Source: Rhizobium hidalgonense
GTDB lineage: Bacteria > Pseudomonadota > Alphaproteobacteria > Rhizobiales > Rhizobiaceae
Direction: 5' to 3'
DNA length: 64,000 bases
Assembly: GCF_002914525.1 (NCBI RefSeq)
Contig: NZ_LODW01000047.1
Span: forward strand, 1 to 64,000
Positions within the stretch are counted from its first letter, which is position 1, and each line of letters opens with the position of its first letter. A program made the translations under genes and the position numbers. The notes below the pieces were generated by a model that saw nothing but the letters and a program-made list of their open reading frames with translations, searched no databases and was not told the DNA's origin. Positions 15,787 through 23,862 of the stretch are shown here, piece by piece.

Positions 15787-18159
15787 ATGACAGAGACTTT
15801 GCAGCACAACGCATCCGACGCCGCACATTCCCCAGCCGGCCTTGCCGCCTACTTCGACACGCTTCCGTTCCTCGGACGGCTCACCTGCCAGAGACAGACG
15901 CTGACCGCCGGCGAGTGGACCGAACTGGAACTCGTCTATGAGGTCGGTGCTGTCGGCCTTGCCGATGGCGCATGGCTGAAGCTGGCCTTCAAATTCTATT
16001 CCGATTGGGCACTGTTCCAGACAACGGATCCGACGGGCGCCAACTATGTTTCTGCCGAATATCATGCCGGTCCGCTGGTTGCCGGTCAAAGTCCGGCGAC
16101 GGTGCAGGCGCTGAAAGTACGCTTCGACCAGAAGGGACACGAGCGTCCTTTCCAGAAAGCCGTTATCATCGATGTTGTCGATGGTTATATCAACCCCGGC
16201 GACAGGATCGTCATTCGTCTCGGTGATCGACGACAGGGCGGCGCCGGTACTCGGGTGCAGACGTTCGTCGAGAAAGCATTCCGGTTCCGGCTGTTCATAG
16301 ATCCGCTGGGCAGCTCGAAATTTGCTGAGGTGCCGGGCGACTGCAAGCTCGAAATCCTGGCCGGCCAGCCCCACGCCCTTCAAGTCATTGCGCCGCGCCT
16401 TGTTGGCCTCGGCGAAACCTTCGATGCGATCGTACGCGTCGACGACATATGGGGGAATACCTGCCGCGACCGCGATCTGCGGGGCACGATCGTAGTCACC
16501 GCTCCGGACGCGACCCAACGCACGCAGCCGATCGCGCTGGCTGCCGATGACTGGACATTCGCGCGCATTTCCGGCCTTTCCTTCACCGAAGCCGGCGAGT
16601 CGAAACTGGAAGCACGGCTAGACGACGAACCTTTCGTCGCCGCAACCGTCGCCTATGTGCAGAGCGAAGAAGGCGCCTTGCGTCCTCTTTACGCGGATCT
16701 GCACGTCCATTCCGACGACACGGTTGGAACCAACGACGCGACGTACAACCTCACCTATGGACGAGACATCGCCGGGCTTGACGTGGTGGGCTACACTGTC
16801 AACGACTTCAACATCACCGAAGTGAATTGGGACAAGGCCGTGGAAATCATCCATGGCCTCAACGAGCCCGGCCGCTTCGTCTGCTATCCGGGCACCGAAT
16901 GGTGCGGCAACTCCGCAGCCGGCGGCGACCGAAATGTTGTCTTCCTACGCGACGGCAAACCGCGCTTCCCGTTTGACAACGAGGGTCGGTCTCTTCGCTC
17001 TTTCGAATGGAACGAGACGACGGCCGGAACGATCCGACCCGGTGTGTGGCCTGTAGACCGGCTCCATGCCGCCTATGAGGATGATCCGGAGGGCCATTTG
17101 CTGATCCCGCATGTCGGCGGCCGACGCTGCATTCTGGATTGGAATCATCCGGAACTGGAGCGGCTCATCGAGATTGGCTCCGCCTGGGGACAATTCCATT
17201 GGCTTTACACCGAGGCGCTCGCGCGGGGATACAGGGTCGGCGCCTCCGCCGCCAGCGACGAGCACCAAGGCCGATGCGGCGGCGGCGCACCGGCGACCGG
17301 AACGTTCGGTTCGCGCGGCGGTCTGACGGGCGTCATCGCCGACCGCTTCGATAGGGCCGGCGTCGGCAGTGCGCTCAGGGCACGGCGCACCTTCGCCACG
17401 ACCGGTGAACGCAGTTTTGCTGTTCTGTCCCAGGGAAAACATTTCATGGGCGAGGTGTTCCACGCTGAACCTGAGGCGCCACTCTCCTACCGTCTGCTCG
17501 GCCATGCCGGCTGGGAAGAGATTCAACTCTATGATGGCGATCGCCTCGTGTGGAGCCGCGATCTGCATGCGGAAGCTGGCCTCAGCGAACGCAGCGTGCG
17601 TGTTCGTTTCGGTGGCGCCCGCATCAAGGATCGCTACCGGGCAGCCTATTGGAGCGGCGCGGTCGCCGTGACCGGCGCGGCACTCCTGGCTGTTGATGGA
17701 GTCGGGTTCGACCATCCTGAACAGAGCGTGTGGCGCACGGGACTTGGAAAGCTCGGCTTTAAAACGGCAACGCACGGCGATGTTGACGGTATCGAGCTCA
17801 AGCTGTCCGACCTAAACAACGCTCACATCACGATTGTCGCCGACCTTCATGGCTACAGCAAGATCGGCGACCCGCTTCAGCCGCCACCGCATGTGCATGC
17901 GCCCGAAGCAAGGCTGGAAGTAAATGGGAAAGACTTGATCTCGAAGGGCTCGGTCACCCTCGATCTGCCGGGCGTCGAGCTGCGTCTTGTCGTGGAAAGG
18001 GTTACCGACCAACCGCTGCCGAGAGATCTTGCGGGTGAGATTTCGCTCAGCAAACTCGAACTCGATCCGGGACGAGAACATCCGTTGTTCCTGACGGCGC
18101 GTCAGCGCGACCAATCCCGCATCTGGACGTCTCCATTGTTCTTGATGCCCCATAGTTGA
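15787..18159 (+). CDS. DUF3604-like (PHP-type metal-site) protein in a sulfonate operon
   Basis: 790-aa protein without a signal peptide. An N-terminal beta-rich half (residues 1-295) precedes a metallo-domain with YADLHVHSDDTVG (about 300), a central YPGTEWCGN stretch and SAASDEHQGRCGGG (about 488), the His/Asp motifs expected of PHP-like hydrolases related to DUF3604. A beta-sandwich tail follows. It is the fourth gene of the sulfonate-type ABC operon, 12 bases after the permease, so it may act on the imported compound in the cytoplasm (inference). It is only distantly similar to the exported DUF3604 protein at 41153, which has an HQH motif instead. Confidence 0.75.
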   Translation: MTETLQHNASDAAHSPAGLAAYFDTLPFLGRLTCQRQTLTAGEWTELELVYEVGAVGLADGAWLKLAFKFYSDWALFQTTDPTGANYVSAEYHAGPLVAGQSPATVQALKVRFDQKGHERPFQKAVIIDVVDGYINPGDRIVIRLGDRRQGGAGTRVQTFVEKAFRFRLFIDPLGSSKFAEVPGDCKLEILAGQPHALQVIAPRLVGLGETFDAIVRVDDIWGNTCRDRDLRGTIVVTAPDATQRTQPIALAADDWTFARISGLSFTEAGESKLEARLDDEPFVAATVAYVQSEEGALRPLYADLHVHSDDTVGTNDATYNLTYGRDIAGLDVVGYTVNDFNITEVNWDKAVEIIHGLNEPGRFVCYPGTEWCGNSAAGGDRNVVFLRDGKPRFPFDNEGRSLRSFEWNETTAGTIRPGVWPVDRLHAAYEDDPEGHLLIPHVGGRRCILDWNHPELERLIEIGSAWGQFHWLYTEALARGYRVGASAASDEHQGRCGGGAPATGTFGSRGGLTGVIADRFDRAGVGSALRARRTFATTGERSFAVLSQGKHFMGEVFHAEPEAPLSYRLLGHAGWEEIQLYDGDRLVWSRDLHAEAGLSERSVRVRFGGARIKDRYRAAYWSGAVAVTGAALLAVDGVGFDHPEQSVWRTGLGKLGFKTATHGDVDGIELKLSDLNNAHITIVADLHGYSKIGDPLQPPPHVHAPEARLEVNGKDLISKGSVTLDLPGVELRLVVERVTDQPLPRDLAGEISLSKLELDPGREHPLFLTARQRDQSRIWTSPLFLMPHS

Positions 18160-18434
18160 TGCTGCTGGACTTCGTCGTGTCCCTATGAGCAAACCAGTGG
18201 CTTGATTGTCATGGTAAGCATGGTTAGAACAACGCCTACCGTGCAGGAGCTCCGGCACGAACGCAGAACAAGAACGCGGTTGAGGCGACGCAGGAAGAGC
18301 GTCGTCTGCGCAAGAGAAAACGAGGGCGGCCTCCGCGGGTTGCTCTAGCCGCTGACGGAGGCGGCACCACGAAGTGCCCAATAGCGACAGATCGCACCCG
18401 CAGCCGGTTTTTTCACGCTGATTTGGAGTTTTAA

Positions 18435-18626
18435 ATGGATCAATTCGCTACCGACAATACCTCCGCAGCCGCTCGTCGCCGTGAAGCCAGGATTGCGAAA
18501 GGCTACAGCCTTGAGGACCTAGCCGTCGCCACCGGACTTACGGTCGAGGAAATCACCGCAGCCGAGGAACCCCTCCAGATCGTGCCTCAGCACCACCTCG
18601 AGCGCATTGAGCATGTGATCTCGTAG
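18435..18626 (+). CDS. Small XRE-like helix-turn-helix protein
   Basis: 63-aa protein. ARRREARIAKGYSLEDLAVA and TGLTVEEITAAEE form a single helix-turn-helix, and a short tail follows (PQHHLERIEHVIS). GGAGTTTT precedes the ATG. It probably binds DNA as a dimer. An antisense frame from the Tn3 remnant overlaps it, but the HTH reading is far more protein-like. The preceding 18160-18434 has no gene. Confidence 0.65.
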   Translation: MDQFATDNTSAAARRREARIAKGYSLEDLAVATGLTVEEITAAEEPLQIVPQHHLERIEHVIS

Positions 18627-18862
18627 CCCATTCTCGCCGGCAAGATGTTGCCGCGCGACTTCCCCAAGGTCAAAATGGAGAAGATCGTTCATTTGGGCAA
18701 GCCGATCTGCAATCTGCCACTGTGAAGGATCATTCCAATACCTTCCTTTCTGATCGACGAAAAGCTGAGTATTTCTTTCTGTCTCGGATAGAAGACGACC
18801 TCTAGGGCTCAAAGCACGAAGGTCGGCATGATTCAGTTGGCCTAAAATATCGCGTGCTGCCT

Positions 18863-19454
18863 GTACCGCATCGTCCGTGAGCTTCTGGCAAAGCTTGATG
18901 ACTTGAGCCACGATCAGAGCCTGGCGACGGCTGGCGTTGAAGTCGCTGGCAAGCCAGGCCGGCGTTGCGTTGCCCTCCCGGATCATCTGGTCCCACCGTC
19001 CAGATGACACGCGCGCCTGCAGTTCCGGATCGATCTCCAGCCGCCGCAGAAATGCTATTCGCTCGGTCAGCCCGACGAGGTTCGACGCAGCCGGCGCTTC
19101 TGGCGCCGAGCGCAGCCAGTGAAAGCGCGTCTGGCCGATCGACGGGTCAACCTCTAACAGCCTACCCATGATTGAAGCCTATCGAGTGGGATGTCTTCAA
19201 TCAGAGTTCTTTCTGCCCGGCGCCGGGCTATGGCACGGCCGGCAACGCCGATCCGTTCGATCGTGTCCATCGCCGGCAGAAGAGCTCCGCGTTCGCGAAA
19301 CGCGGCGACAACGAAACTGGCTATCGCAGCACCGTCGCCGCGCCATATGATCCCGACGGGTTTCTTCACGGCGTGCATAGAGTGCAAATTCGTCTGGAGC
19401 GGCGCCGATCTGATCAGCAACATACTTCAGCATGGCGCGAGGTGGCCGCCTTTT
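18863..19454 (-). pseudogene. Tn3-family transposase N-terminal remnant
   Basis: Degenerate DUF4158/N-terminal part of a Tn3 transposase. Successive segments are MLKYVADQIGAAPDEFALYA and REETRRDHMA (from about 19433); a frameshift; FRERGALLPAMDTIERIGVA and GRAIARRRAERTLIEDI; another shift near 19160; then EVDPSIGQTRFHWLRSAPEA and LTERIAFLRRLEIDPELQAR as far as LCQKLTDDAV (about 18863). The DDE catalytic part is absent. The frame continues to 18519 with unrelated sequence. The 5' edge abuts the tRNA-like sequence at 19478. Confidence 0.75.
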
Positions 19455-19477
19455 AGGTCAACAGTTTTCGTTGGGCC

Positions 19478-19505
19478 GTAGGTTCAAATCCTGCCCCCGG
19501 TGCCA
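19478..19505 (+). other. tRNA 3'-end sequence, probable attachment-site scar
   Basis: GTAGG TTCAAAT CCTGC forms a good T-arm (5-bp stem, 7-nt loop) and is followed by CCCCGGTG and CCA, that is a 3' acceptor strand with encoded CCA. No acceptor 5' strand, D-arm or anticodon arm lies upstream. This is the footprint left when an integrative element duplicates the end of a tRNA gene. A truncated tyrosine integrase occurs 8 kb away (27283). Confidence 0.65.
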
Positions 19506-19638
19506 TCGAACGACTTTACCGGATCAAGGACCGTAAAAGCACCTTACCGGATTTAACCGCACCTAACCCCGTCGAGAGCAGGAAAAGTGTAAGACTTACT
19601 CCATCGCTGCACTCGTAATGCAAGGCATGGAGGAAGTC

Positions 19639-20433
19639 ATGAGTAAGGGGAAAGTCGTGGTGCTCGGATCTAACGCGACCCGCATCGAGACCAAGGGCGG
19701 ATATTGGGGAAACACGGGCCAGTATCTCAATGAGACGGTGGTCCCGGCAATGGCCCTGATCGCCGCCGGTTATGAGGTCGTGCTCGCGACCCCGGACGGC
19801 ACGCCCCCGACGATCGACAAGGCTTCGGATGCCCCCGCACATTTCGGCGGCGATGTGGCCACCTATGAGCACGGCAAGGTGTTCTACGCGGAAGACCCAT
19901 CGATGAAGGCGCGCACCCTGCGCTCGGTCCTCGACGAAGGGCTGGACAATTATGCTGCCATCTTCATCCCCGGCGGCCAGGCGCCGATCGTCGATCTGAT
20001 GCAGGACCAGGAAATCGGCGAGATCCTGCGCCATTTCCACGAGCATGAGAAGCCGACCGCGATGCTGTGTCACGGACCGATCTCATCGGTCGCGGCGATG
20101 CCCTATGCGCGCGAGTTCCGCGCGGCGCTAATCGCCGGCGATCCCGAAAAGGCGAAGGAATGGGCCCAGGGCTGGCAATATGCCGGCTACAGGATGACGG
20201 TGTTCGAGAAGGCCGAGGAGAAGGTGATCGAGGACACCATTCTGCACGCCAAGATCTATTTCGACATGCCGTTCGCGCTGGGCCTTGCCGGTGCGATCGT
20301 GGATACCGGGCCGGACTTCGAGCCCTATGTGATCGAGGATCGCGAGCTGATCACCGGTCAGAATCCGCGTTCGGATCATCCGATCGCCGCGGCCCTGATC
20401 GCCGCATTGGACCGGAAGCGCGCTGCAGCGTGA
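19639..20433 (+). CDS. DJ-1/PfpI-family (type 1 glutamine amidotransferase-like) protein
   Basis: 264-aa Hsp31-like protein, possibly a glyoxalase III or chaperone. Features are KVVVLGSNATRIETKGGYWG, AGYEVVLATPDG, the acidic residue region IFIPGGQAPIVDL and the nucleophile Cys in AMLCHGPISSVAAM. The start at 19639 follows GGAGGA; the preceding ATG at 19618 has no such site. Longer than PfpI, in the size range of Hsp31-type members. Likely a reactive-electrophile defence protein; it heads the hydrolase cluster that follows. Confidence 0.88.
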   Translation: MSKGKVVVLGSNATRIETKGGYWGNTGQYLNETVVPAMALIAAGYEVVLATPDGTPPTIDKASDAPAHFGGDVATYEHGKVFYAEDPSMKARTLRSVLDEGLDNYAAIFIPGGQAPIVDLMQDQEIGEILRHFHEHEKPTAMLCHGPISSVAAMPYAREFRAALIAGDPEKAKEWAQGWQYAGYRMTVFEKAEEKVIEDTILHAKIYFDMPFALGLAGAIVDTGPDFEPYVIEDRELITGQNPRSDHPIAAALIAALDRKRAAA

Positions 20434-20600
20434 CACGGCAGTGGCACCGTGGCCGCCCCGAAGCTGCCCGACAGCGATGGCTATCTCGCCGGCTCATCAA
20501 CTACCGCTTCATGGCCAACGGCGTGTGGAGCACCGACAAGACAGTTAAAGCTCCGCGCCTCAGCCGGCTAGGCGCAGCTCATAGATTGATGGAGACACTG

Positions 20601-21356
20601 ATGAAACGGTCAATTTGGGGATTACTCGCTGCCATGATTACTCTTGCTCCTGTCGCCTCCGCCGCCGCGGAGAAACCAGTCTCGATCGTGCTTGTGCATG
20701 GAGCGTTCGTCGACGCCTCCGGCTGGCAGTCTGTCTACAACATGCTGTCAGCGGACGGCTATGAAGTCCTGGTCGTCCAGAATCCCACGATCACCTTGGA
20801 TGGCGATGTCGCGGCGACCAAAAAAGTCATCGCGAATGCCACGCATCCAGTGGTGCTTGTCGGCCACTCCTATGGCGGGGCCGTAATCACCGAGGCGGGT
20901 GGCGACACGAAGGTCAGGAGCCTTGTCTACATCGCCGCCTTTGCACCGGCGGCGGGAGAATCGGTATTCGATCTGGCAACTGCACCACACCCCGGCGAAG
21001 AGGGGGCTCCGCTGCTCCCGCCGGAAGGCGGTTTCATCCTCGTCGATCCGGCGAAGTTTCCGGCCGCCTTTGCCGCCGATGTCGATATCTCGACGACGCG
21101 GTTTATGGCTGCAGCTCAGGTGCCATGGGGGCTAGGGTCTATTCAGACCAAGATAACCAGCCCAGCCTGGAAGCAGAAGCCGAGCTATTTCATGGTGACC
21201 GCGCTGGATCACATGATTCCACCTAGCGGACAGCGCTCGATGGCCGCGAGGGCTGGCGCGAAGGTCATCGAAATCCAGAGCAGCCATGCGGTGATGCTGT
21301 CGCATCCCAAAGATGTCGTCGACTTCATCACTAGCGCTGCGGCCGGGACAAAGTAG
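20601..21356 (+). CDS. Exported alpha/beta hydrolase
   Basis: 251 aa with a signal peptide ([20 protein letters not shown]). The fold motifs are [20 protein letters not shown], the nucleophile elbow [10 protein letters not shown] and the His near [12 protein letters not shown]. It resembles EstC/salicylate-esterase-like hydrolases. The start at 20601 is fixed by GGAG six bases upstream and the signal peptide; the longer open frame upstream overlaps the DJ-1 gene out of phase and is not coding. Confidence 0.88.
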   Translation: MKRSIWGLLAAMITLAPVASAAAEKPVSIVLVHGAFVDASGWQSVYNMLSADGYEVLVVQNPTITLDGDVAATKKVIANATHPVVLVGHSYGGAVITEAGGDTKVRSLVYIAAFAPAAGESVFDLATAPHPGEEGAPLLPPEGGFILVDPAKFPAAFAADVDISTTRFMAAAQVPWGLGSIQTKITSPAWKQKPSYFMVTALDHMIPPSGQRSMAARAGAKVIEIQSSHAVMLSHPKDVVDFITSAAAGTK

Positions 21357-21490
21357 CTATGGCACCCGGAGTACTGCCGCCGCGCCGCGACGAGTGGAGC
21401 AAGACGGCCGTCTTGGATCAGTGCGAGGAGATTTCCTCCAAATATTGGAACCGGCCTCGCGCTCAGCCTCAACAAGTTATGGAGATGACA

Positions 21491-22462
21491 ATGAACCGAC
21501 TGATCATTTCCCTGATGCTGGCAACTGTCAGCATCGCTCCCCTTTCCCAAGCCGTCGCCGCTGCCAAGCAGGTTGCGATCACCCAGCAGGTGCCGGAAGT
21601 CGTGCACTATCGTTCGGCCAAGATCGATGGCGTCGACATGTTCTATCGCGAAGCCGGCCCGGCCGACGGCCCGGTCGTCCTGCTTTTGCACGGCTTCCCA
21701 ACATCCTCGCACATGTTCCGCAACCTCATTCCGTTGCTGGCAGATCGCTATCACGTCATCGCACCCGACTATCCGGGCTTCGGTCAGAGTGATGCGCCCG
21801 ATCACACCAAGTTCGCCTATACCTTCGGTCATTATGCAGACATGCTCGATAGGCTGATGACCCAGCTCGGCGCCAAAAAATACGCCATGTATGTCATGGA
21901 TTACGGCGCACCGATCGGCTACCGTCTGGCTCTCAAGCACCCGGAACGGGTGAGCGGGTTGATCGTCCAGAACGGCAATGCCTATGAAGAAGGCCTGCGC
22001 GAGTTCTGGGATCCGATCAAGGCTTACTGGGCCGACGATTCGAAGGAGAAGCGCGAGGCGCTCTCCAATCTGGTGGTCATCGAGACCACCAAGTTCCAGT
22101 ACACGGACGGCGTCAAGGACCTCACCCGCATCAGCCCCGACAACTGGGTTCACGATCAGGCCTTGCTCGACCGGCCGGGTAATACGGATATCCAGCTCGA
22201 CCTCTTCCACGATTACGGCACGAACGTTCCGCTCTACCCGCAGTTCCAGGCCTTCTTCCGCGAACGCAAGCCGCCAACGTTGATCGTCTGGGGCAAGAAC
22301 GACAAGATCTTCCCGGAGGTCGGCGCACATCCTTACCTGCGTGATCTTCCAGACGCTGAAATGCACCTCCTCGACACAGGTCATTTCGCCCTTGAAGACA
22401 AGCTGGATGAGATGGCGCCCCTCATCCGCGATTTCCTCGATCGCAAGATCGCAAGGCATTAG
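21491..22462 (+). CDS. Exported alpha/beta hydrolase, epoxide hydrolase/haloalkane dehalogenase type
   Basis: 323 aa with a signal peptide ([20 protein letters not shown]). [20 protein letters not shown] provides the oxyanion hole. [14 protein letters not shown] places Asp as nucleophile, as in epoxide hydrolases and dehalogenases. [11 protein letters not shown] and DTGHFALED supply the remaining catalytic residues. GGAG precedes the chosen ATG. A tiny duplicate fragment of this family lies at 23081-23140. Confidence 0.88.
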   Translation: MNRLIISLMLATVSIAPLSQAVAAAKQVAITQQVPEVVHYRSAKIDGVDMFYREAGPADGPVVLLLHGFPTSSHMFRNLIPLLADRYHVIAPDYPGFGQSDAPDHTKFAYTFGHYADMLDRLMTQLGAKKYAMYVMDYGAPIGYRLALKHPERVSGLIVQNGNAYEEGLREFWDPIKAYWADDSKEKREALSNLVVIETTKFQYTDGVKDLTRISPDNWVHDQALLDRPGNTDIQLDLFHDYGTNVPLYPQFQAFFRERKPPTLIVWGKNDKIFPEVGAHPYLRDLPDAEMHLLDTGHFALEDKLDEMAPLIRDFLDRKIARH

Positions 22463-22606
22463 TCGAGAGTCATAGCCACGCCCCGGCGGTCATTTCAGGC
22501 GGACACTGCAACACTTCCGCTCACTTTGGACGCAGGCCAACCGGGGCTCGGGTATTAGCTGCCGTCGCCTTGATTGGCTCATGTCGGAGATTGAAAGGCT
22601 TCATCC

Positions 22607-22915
22607 ATGTCATCTCACGTTAAGATCACCGCAATCCTTACCTCTCGGCCAGACAAGGCCGAGAAGCTGCAGGCACTGCTTGTCGGGATGGCGTCGGATT
22701 GCCGAGCCGAGCCGGGCAATCTGCGATGGGATGTTTGGCAGGACCAGTCTCGTCCCGACCGCTACGTTCTCGATGAACTGTATATGGATGGCGCAGCCGT
22801 CGCAGCACATCGTGAGACCCGCCACTATAAGAACTATCTCGCGCAGATCGGGGATCTGGCAGACCGCACGGCGTTGGTGCTGAGTCCGATCGAGATCGGG
22901 CATGAGCGTGTGTAG
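22607..22915 (+). CDS. ABM-family putative quinol monooxygenase
   Basis: 102-aa dimeric ferredoxin-like protein of the antibiotic-biosynthesis-monooxygenase superfamily (YgiN-like). Features are VKITAILTSRPDKAEKLQAL, the EPGNLRWDVWQD strand, the YVLDELYMDGAAVAAHRET segment with its conserved His, and HYKNYL. It probably handles quinones or other electrophiles, consistent with the oxidant-defence flavour of the DJ-1, cupin and hydrolase neighbours. Confidence 0.88.
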   Translation: MSSHVKITAILTSRPDKAEKLQALLVGMASDCRAEPGNLRWDVWQDQSRPDRYVLDELYMDGAAVAAHRETRHYKNYLAQIGDLADRTALVLSPIEIGHERV

Positions 22916-23080
22916 CACTATACTTGCGAGATCGGGACGCGCCTTCCAGAGGCATACCACGGCAAATGCATGCTTAATCTCACCCTCGATCTCCGATACC
23001 TGAGAATGGGAGTGCTAACCGCTATGCCATGAGGAACCAGCGATGAACTGGCACCGGGTGCCATATAAGAAGGTCATCTC

Positions 23081-23140
23081 GGTGAGCTGGAGATGTTCTA
23101 TCGCGAGGCAGGTGCTGAAGCAGCGCCTATTCTGCTGCTG
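23081..23140 (+). pseudogene. Alpha/beta hydrolase fragment
   Basis: Translates as GELEMFYREAGAEAAPILLL, matching residues near [20 protein letters not shown] of the hydrolase at 21491, then loses similarity. This is a 20-codon relic of a duplicated or deleted hydrolase gene. The surrounding 22916-23243 holds nothing else. Confidence 0.6.
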
Positions 23141-23243
23141 GTTTACTATCGCCTGTATCTTATCGCGACTCTAGAAATACTGCATCTCTCTTCGCTACTA
23201 TGTCGCGCTACAGTACCACCATCTGCCCTCAAGGAGCATAGCC

Positions 23244-23819
23244 ATGTCCTTTCCAGTAATCCACCGCGTCGTCACCGGACATGATGCCGATGGCAAGTCT
23301 ATCGTCGCGATCAACGGCCTTCTACCAACAGTCGTCGAATTGAATGCTATTCCCGGGATGATCTTCCATGAGGTTTGGGAGACGCGCGGCACGCCGGCGC
23401 AAGTGGACAACGGTGCCGATCCGACCACCGGCGCGCTGATGCACCAGCCGCCGAAGCATGGCACCCGCATCCGTTTCGTCGACATGCCGCCAGACGCCGA
23501 ATACCTCGCGGATGGCACATTGCAGATGAAGGAGCTGTTCAACGAGGTCAACGATCCCGGCGGCTTGACTGTAAAGGAAGATTCGCCGCACGCGATGATG
23601 CACCGGAGCGAGGCGGTTGACTATGGCCTCGTTATCGAGGGCGAGATGACGCTAATGCTCGACGATTCCGAAGTGCTGCTCAAGCCCTACAGCGTCGTAA
23701 TCCAGCGCGGCACCAACCACGCTTGGGCGAACCGCTCTGGCAAACCGTGCCGCATGTTGTTCATCCAAATAGACGGACAATATGAGCCGCCGATCGCTGC
23801 GGCGCTTGCGCGTCGATAG
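23244..23819 (+). CDS. Cupin-domain protein
   Basis: 191-aa protein. The C-terminal cupin barrel starts about residue 90: SEAVDYGLVIEGEMTLML, then a second motif PYSVVIQRGTNHAWANRSG with His, ending RMLFIQIDG. The N-terminal half is a beta-rich lead-in (HRVVTGHDADGKSIVAINGL). The first cupin motif lacks the usual HxH pair, so metal binding is doubtful. AAGGAGC precedes the ATG. Possibly an ectoine-, gentisate- or sugar-related binding protein; substrate unknown. Confidence 0.85.
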   Translation: MSFPVIHRVVTGHDADGKSIVAINGLLPTVVELNAIPGMIFHEVWETRGTPAQVDNGADPTTGALMHQPPKHGTRIRFVDMPPDAEYLADGTLQMKELFNEVNDPGGLTVKEDSPHAMMHRSEAVDYGLVIEGEMTLMLDDSEVLLKPYSVVIQRGTNHAWANRSGKPCRMLFIQIDGQYEPPIAAALARR

Positions 23820-23862
23820 GCCGGTGCCGATGCTCGGCTCTTGCGCGGGCTGGGAGAATTTT

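Noticed and set aside
14950..16518. 522-codon minus-strand open frame opposite the ABC permease and DUF3604-like genes
   Set aside because: Arg/Gln/Glu-rich shadow of strongly coding plus-strand genes; no motif or ribosome site.
19430..19505. Complete tRNA gene
   Set aside because: Only the T-arm and 3' acceptor strand are present; D-arm, anticodon arm and 5' strand are missing.
20067..20600. Upstream extension of the exported hydrolase at 20601
   Set aside because: Lies in the DJ-1 gene in another phase; the signal peptide and ribosome site fix the start at 20601.
21209..22459. 416-codon minus-strand frame opposite the epoxide-hydrolase-like gene
   Set aside because: Mirror of the hydrolase codons; no protein features.
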